A DNA stretch of 64,000 nucleotides from Bacteroidales bacterium (GTDB lineage: Bacteria; Bacteroidota; Bacteroidia; Bacteroidales; UBA932), in NCBI GenBank assembly GCA_022653675.1, contig JALCST010000002.1, forward strand, positions 62,001 through 126,000. Reading direction: 5' to 3'. The position numbers and the translations under genes are program-made. The notes under the pieces were generated by a model. That model searched no databases. It was not told the origin of the DNA and saw only the letters and a program-made list of their open reading frames with translations. Positions 59,287 through 64,000 of this stretch are shown piece by piece (the first letter of the stretch is position 1; each line of letters starts with the position of its first letter).

Positions 59287-60477
59287 TTATTTTATGACTC
59301 CCAATTCCTTACCCACTTTCGTAAATGCGGCTATGCATTTGTCGAGGTGTTCCTTCTCGTGTCCGGCGGAAATCTGTACACGTATGCGTGCCTGTCCCTT
59401 CGGGACTACAGGATAATAGAATCCGACGACATAAATGCCCTCTTCAAGCAAGCGGGACGCCATTACTTGGGAAAGTTTGGCATCATAAAGCATGACGGCA
59501 CATATTGCGCTCTGGGTAGGTTTTATGTCGAACCCGGCGGCTTTCATTTTTTCAACGAAATATTTCGTATTCCTGTGCAGCTTGTCCTGAAGCTCGTTGG
59601 TGGAAGACATCATTTCGAACATCTTGATTCCGGCAGCTGCGACCATAGGAGGAATGGAATTGGAAAACAGGTAAGGACGGGAACGCTGGCGAAGTATTTC
59701 AATGATCTCCTTCTTGCCCGTAGTGAATCCGCCGATAGCCCCTCCAAACGATTTTCCGAGAGTTCCGGTAAGTATCTCTATCTTTCCGCGCAGATTGTAA
59801 AGCTCGGTAACCCCGCGTCCAGTCTCGCCTACGACGCCGGCCGAATGCGACTCGTCAACCATTATCATCGCATCGTATTTCTGTGCGAGTTCATACATCT
59901 TGTCAAGCGGTGCAACATTGCCGTCCATCGAAAATACTCCGTCGGAAGCAATTATGCGGTAACGCTGGGCTTGAGCCAACTTAAGCTGTTTTTCGAGATC
60001 CTCCATGTCGCCGTTCGCATAACGGTAACGCTGGGCCTTGCACAGACGGACACCATCGATTATGGAAGCATGGTTCAATGCATCCGAAATTATGGCGTCT
60101 TTTTCATCGAGAAGAGCTCCGAAAAGACCTCCGTTGGCATCGAAGCAAGAACCGTAAAGGATGGAGTCCTCCGTCCCGAAAAATTCGGAGATTTTCTTTT
60201 CCAGTTTCTTGTGGAGATCGCCGGTACCACAAATGAAACGCACGGATGACATTCCGTAACCACGTTCATCGAGTGCCTCCTTTGCCGCCTTGATAAGTTC
60301 CTTGTCGTCGGAAAGGCCAAGATAATTATTGGCACAGAAATTCAGGACCTCCTTACCGCTGCTGACGCGGATATCCGCTTTCTGGGGAGTAACGATCACC
60401 CTTTCATCCTTGTAAAGACCGGCATCTTTCAAAGAATGTAATTCGTCGGTCAAATGCTGCTGAAATTTTGTATACAT
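59287..60477 (-). CDS. kbl: Glycine C-acetyltransferase (2-amino-3-ketobutyrate CoA ligase)
   Basis: FCANNYLGLSDD, VDESHSAGVVGETGRGV, TGTLGKSFGGAIGGF. Confidence 0.95.
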   Translation of the reverse strand: MYTKFQQHLTDELHSLKDAGLYKDERVIVTPQKADIRVSSGKEVLNFCANNYLGLSDDKELIKAAKEALDERGYGMSSVRFICGTGDLHKKLEKKISEFFGTEDSILYGSCFDANGGLFGALLDEKDAIISDALNHASIIDGVRLCKAQRYRYANGDMEDLEKQLKLAQAQRYRIIASDGVFSMDGNVAPLDKMYELAQKYDAMIMVDESHSAGVVGETGRGVTELYNLRGKIEILTGTLGKSFGGAIGGFTTGKKEIIEILRQRSRPYLFSNSIPPMVAAAGIKMFEMMSSTNELQDKLHRNTKYFVEKMKAAGFDIKPTQSAICAVMLYDAKLSQVMASRLLEEGIYVVGFYYPVVPKGQARIRVQISAGHEKEHLDKCIAAFTKVGKELGVIK

Positions 60478-60552
60478 GTTTTATTATCGTTATTTGAAAT
60501 TCGTTCTTCCGGTATTGTTTACAAATTTACTCTTTATTTTAATTATTTGTTG

Positions 60553-60560
60553 TACTTTTG
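60553..60560 (+). promoter_or_regulatory. -7 box TACTTTTG upstream of trxA
   Basis: TAnnTTTG 35 bp upstream of ATG. Confidence 0.5.
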
Positions 60561-60594
60561 CTAATAACAATAAAGTTAAAAAACACATTCTATT

Positions 60595-60912
60595 ATGGCA
60601 GTAGCAATTAATGATTCCAACTTCGTACAGGAAATACTTCAACCCGGCAAGGTCGCACTCGTAGATTTTTGGGCCACCTGGTGCGGTCCCTGCAGAATGA
60701 TAGGACCTATAGTGGAAGATGTGGCTAAGGAATACGAAGGAAAAGCTCTTGTATGCAAATGCAACGTCGACGATAACAGCGAGATTCCTATAAAATACGG
60801 AATCAGGAACATACCTACCCTGCTCTTTTTCAAGGAAGGTGAACTAAAGGATAAGATCGTGGGAGCAACGACAAAGGCCTCGATCGAAGAAAAACTAAAC
60901 AAACTATTATAA
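60595..60912 (+). CDS. trxA: Thioredoxin
   Basis: VDFWATWCGPCRMIGP. Confidence 0.96.
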   Translation: MAVAINDSNFVQEILQPGKVALVDFWATWCGPCRMIGPIVEDVAKEYEGKALVCKCNVDDNSEIPIKYGIRNIPTLLFFKEGELKDKIVGATTKASIEEKLNKLL

Positions 60913-60917
60913 ATATC

Positions 60918-61535
60918 ATGAAACGCTTATTGATCGCAGCGGTAGCTGCCATGGTTTTTTTGAGTCTGACACCTCAAAAGGCAGATGCACGCGAGGGCTT
61001 CCTGATAAAGGGAGGCGTAAATTACACCTCTTTAAATCTCAATGACCTCAAAGGGTATACGGGATTTAACGCCGGTATCGGATATCAGTCGAAAGTGGGT
61101 TTGGGATTCAGCATACAACCCGAACTTAACTATAGTCTGAAAGGCACCCAAATCGATGAAAATACAAACTGGAAAAGAAGTTACGTGGACATCCCGTTCA
61201 ATTTTCAATGGGGACCGGACCTGGTTCTCTTCAGGCCTTACATAGAGGCTTCACCATTTATCGGATTCAATGTGGCCAATGCATCTTCTATTGATGCTAA
61301 CGGTGATACTTCATCGCAGGAGGTAATCGACTACCTGAATGAAAACGCAAAAAAGGTAGAATACGGCCTCGGCCTGGGCGGAGGCATAGAGTTGTTTTCT
61401 TTCCAGTTAAGTGTCAAATACATCTGGTGCTTCGGCCCCATAGCTAACAACGATTCGACCGTTTCCGAAAACATTTCGAACATATCATCCTCATCCGTCA
61501 GCGGAATAGAAGTCAGTCTCGCTTTCATTTTCTAG
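60918..61535 (+). CDS. PorT-like outer membrane beta-barrel protein
   Basis: Signal peptide, alternating beta-strand pattern, C-terminal VSLAFIF. Confidence 0.8.
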   Translation: MKRLLIAAVAAMVFLSLTPQKADAREGFLIKGGVNYTSLNLNDLKGYTGFNAGIGYQSKVGLGFSIQPELNYSLKGTQIDENTNWKRSYVDIPFNFQWGPDLVLFRPYIEASPFIGFNVANASSIDANGDTSSQEVIDYLNENAKKVEYGLGLGGGIELFSFQLSVKYIWCFGPIANNDSTVSENISNISSSSVSGIEVSLAFIF

Positions 61536-62566
61536 TGGACGTCGGTACGATAAAACAACAGATTCCCGAAAGCTGGAAAGCCTTCGAAACTTTGTTTTAC
61601 AACAGTCTCTCAGCAAGGTACGAATTGATGAAAGAGATAATCAACTATTCCATCAAACGCACCGGGAAACAAGTGAGACCGTTATTGGGTTTGTTGCTTG
61701 CTCATGCATTGACTGCCGAAGAAGACAATACCGGACGGGGTGGAGCCGTAAATGATTCAGCTATCCGCTGTGCCGTAGCAAGCGAGATGATACACACGGC
61801 AACTTTACTGCACGACGATGTGGCGGACGAAGCCAACATGAGACGCGGAATTCCTTCCGTGAGAAGTTTGTATTCTCCCTCAGCTTCGGTTTTGCTCGGT
61901 GATTTTTGGCTTTCACGGGCTGTGGCCACCTTGATTGAGACGAAAAACTTCGATATTTTCTCATGCTTCGCCCGTTCAATCGAAGATCTGGCCGAAGGGG
62001 AAATGTTGGAGATGCAAAAGACCGCCGACCTTGAAACCTCATACGACGACTACATCAGAATCATCAGGCACAAGACCGCTTCGCTGTTCGAAGCTACTGC
62101 AGCAAGTTCGGCGTATGCCGTAAATGCTCCTGCAGAGATGGTCAATGCAGCAAGAGAATATGCCTGCCACCTCGGGCTGTCATTCCAGATGCGTGACGAC
62201 ATTTTCGATTACTCCCCTAATTTGAATACGGGCAAAGTCCCCGGCAGCGATCTTCTGGAAGGAAAGATAACACTTCCTTTGCTCGGAGCATTCGCTTCGT
62301 CCTCAAAAGAGGAGACAAACAGGATTAAGGAAAAAATCAGGTCGCTCGAATCCGAATCGGCTTCTGAAACCGCAAGGGATAGAAATGCTTCGATCATTAC
62401 CGAGATCTATGATTTCATAACGGAAAAAGGAGGGATAGAGTATTCTAACAGAATACTATCAGAAGAAGCCGGGAAAGCTGTTGATGCGCTTTCCGTAATT
62501 CCAGATTCGAAATACAGGCAGCAACTAGTCTCCCTTGCCATTTACGTAGGATCCAGAACCATCTGA
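61535..62566 (+). CDS. Polyprenyl synthetase family protein (GTG start overlapping upstream stop)
   Basis: LLHDDVADEANMRRGIPS (DDxxD), FQMRDDIFDYS. Confidence 0.93.
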   Translation: MDVGTIKQQIPESWKAFETLFYNSLSARYELMKEIINYSIKRTGKQVRPLLGLLLAHALTAEEDNTGRGGAVNDSAIRCAVASEMIHTATLLHDDVADEANMRRGIPSVRSLYSPSASVLLGDFWLSRAVATLIETKNFDIFSCFARSIEDLAEGEMLEMQKTADLETSYDDYIRIIRHKTASLFEATAASSAYAVNAPAEMVNAAREYACHLGLSFQMRDDIFDYSPNLNTGKVPGSDLLEGKITLPLLGAFASSSKEETNRIKEKIRSLESESASETARDRNASIITEIYDFITEKGGIEYSNRILSEEAGKAVDALSVIPDSKYRQQLVSLAIYVGSRTI

Positions 62567-62581
62567 ATAAGACGCGAAAAA

Positions 62582-62944
62582 CTAATATCTGGCTTCCGCC
62601 AGTCGCAACCCTATCTTTTGCAGCGTATGGATAACTCTTATACGCTGACTGTTGCTGGCGAATCTCTCCCCGGAGATGAAATCACGCAACTCCGGATAAG
62701 GTATTCCCGCCATTGATGCGAATATCTCCAAGTCTACCATTTCGAAGAAACACCTCAGACACGACAGGTCATAAAGGAACTCGTACTCCGCATCATCGCC
62801 ATGCATTACCTTTTTGAAATTCTGTTTAGCCTCGGCAATCGAAGCCGATTGAGTCATTATACCGTTCCCCTTACCGGGAACAGGGTCCTTAGGAATGGAA
62901 TAGTAAACTCCCATCCATGATCTTATTATAGCAGTAAGTTTCAT
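62582..62944 (-). CDS. HicB-like / XRE-HTH protein (solitary antitoxin-like)
   Basis: MKLTAIIRSWMGVYYSIPKDP...ASIAEAKQNF then HTH-like IFASMAGIPYPELRDFISGERFASNSQRIRVIHTLQKIGLRL. Confidence 0.65.
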   Translation of the reverse strand: MKLTAIIRSWMGVYYSIPKDPVPGKGNGIMTQSASIAEAKQNFKKVMHGDDAEYEFLYDLSCLRCFFEMVDLEIFASMAGIPYPELRDFISGERFASNSQRIRVIHTLQKIGLRLAEARY

Positions 62945-63070
62945 AAAGATTAAGTTTTTACCAAAGTAAAAAAATGCCGGCATCTTACGCAAATGCCGTT
63001 CAAAGAAATATCGTTTGTCGAAAAAAAAATATCCTTTTCCGGAAAATATCCAACTGGAAATCATGAAAAC

Positions 63071-63099
63071 GGGGATGGCCGAATCAATCGGCCATCCCC
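63071..63099 (-). terminator. Intrinsic terminator downstream of tsf
   Basis: GGGGATGGCCGA atcaa TCGGCCATCCCC perfect 12-bp stem. Confidence 0.8.
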
Positions 63100-63133
63100 A
63101 TCCAAATTAAATATCTTGCTTAACTATTATCTA

Positions 63134-63961
63134 TCAGTCGTCGTTAAGGTTATAACGACGGAAAGCGATGACCCTGGCTTCAGGATCAACACTTTTCATA
63201 TAATCCCTGACCGTAATTTTGCCGTCGCGCACAAACTCCTGCTCTTCTAGGGTATTCTCCTTGAAGAACTTGTTCAGTTTGCCCTGCGATATGCGTTCAG
63301 CCATAGCCTCCGGTTTGCCTTCTTCCTTGACCTGCTGGCGGTAAATCTCCATCTCCCTCTCTATGACATCCTTCGGGCAATCATCCTTGTTGACGGAAAT
63401 CGGATTCATTGCAGTTACCTGCATGGCGATTTCATGTCCCATGGATTCGGGAACAACTTTATTGAAAGCCACCATGGCGGAAACTTTTCCGTTTATATGA
63501 TTATAAGCCGAAATGTAAGGGGCATCGAGGGTATTGCAACAAGCCAGAACATGCTTCTCACCGCTTTTCCCAACTTGCTCGGAAATAGCTTCCTCTACCG
63601 TTGAATCTCCTATCTTGCAACTTTTCAAAGCATCCACATCCTTCGCCCCCTCCTTAAACGCTACATCGGCAATTCCCTGAGCCAGCTGTTTGAAATCCTT
63701 GGTACTCGAAACGAAATCCGTTTCACAACCGAGACAAACGAGTACGCCATGCCTGTGGTCATCCCCGACCTTAGCTATTACGGCGCCTTCGCTGGTTTCG
63801 CGGTCAGCGCGCTTCGCAGCGACAAGCTTGCCTTTTTCTCTAATTATCTCCTGGGCCTTGTCAAAATCGCCTTCGGCTTCGACAAGGGCCTTCTTGCAAT
63901 CCATCATGCCGGCCCCGGTCATCTTGCGCAATTTTGCTACATCCTGTGCAGTAATTTTCAT
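63134..63961 (-). CDS. tsf: Elongation factor Ts
   Basis: AQDVAKLRKMTGAGMMDCKKALVEAEGDFDKA. Confidence 0.97.
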   Translation of the reverse strand: MKITAQDVAKLRKMTGAGMMDCKKALVEAEGDFDKAQEIIREKGKLVAAKRADRETSEGAVIAKVGDDHRHGVLVCLGCETDFVSSTKDFKQLAQGIADVAFKEGAKDVDALKSCKIGDSTVEEAISEQVGKSGEKHVLACCNTLDAPYISAYNHINGKVSAMVAFNKVVPESMGHEIAMQVTAMNPISVNKDDCPKDVIEREMEIYRQQVKEEGKPEAMAERISQGKLNKFFKENTLEEQEFVRDGKITVRDYMKSVDPEARVIAFRRYNLNDD

Positions 63962-64000
63962 TAGAAATCCTCCGTATTTATTTAGTTTCCTCCGCCGGTT

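Noticed and set aside
61535-61537. Possible frameshift between the PorT-like gene and the polyprenyl synthase
   Set aside because: The GTG start overlapping the TAG stop by one base is normal translational coupling; both proteins are full length.

Overview
This 64 kb window looks like a Bacteroidales (Bacteroidota) chromosome. Support: SusC/SusD pair, TAnnTTTG-type -7 promoter boxes, GldH/PorT/RicT homologues and DUF4886/DUF3109 families. Most of it is densely packed core metabolism: aroB, prmC, ispD, purH, mreBCD-mrdA-rodA, gcvP, miaA, smpB, lgt, pgk, aroF-CM, frr, pyrH, hemW, trmB, ricT, holB, a U32 peptidase, kbl, trxA, a polyprenyl synthase and tsf. There are three tRNAs: Leu-CAA, Ser-CGA and Gly-GCC. 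Accessory parts are (i) a TonB receptor / NMT1-type ABC transporter / TM1266-like regulator cluster, (ii) a SusCD operon headed by two FISUMP-type lipoproteins with no visible hydrolase, (iii) a decayed AlbA_2/AAA_4 gene next to tRNA-Ser, and (iv) the most interesting element, two different REP-associated-tyrosine-transposase (RAYT, Y1/HUH) loci. One RAYT is cut by the left edge (1-483). It is followed by a 170-bp-period array of TIR-bounded units, the first of which overlaps the end of the transposase CDS. The second (38422-39294) is an intact RAYT flanked by four ~150-bp units with ~22-bp terminal inverted repeats carrying a GTAG motif. These are arranged class I - class II - RAYT - class II - class I, and a solitary end of the same repeat supplies the stop codon of the neighbouring lgt gene. 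All calls come from reading the sequence and supplied ORFs; no database search was run.
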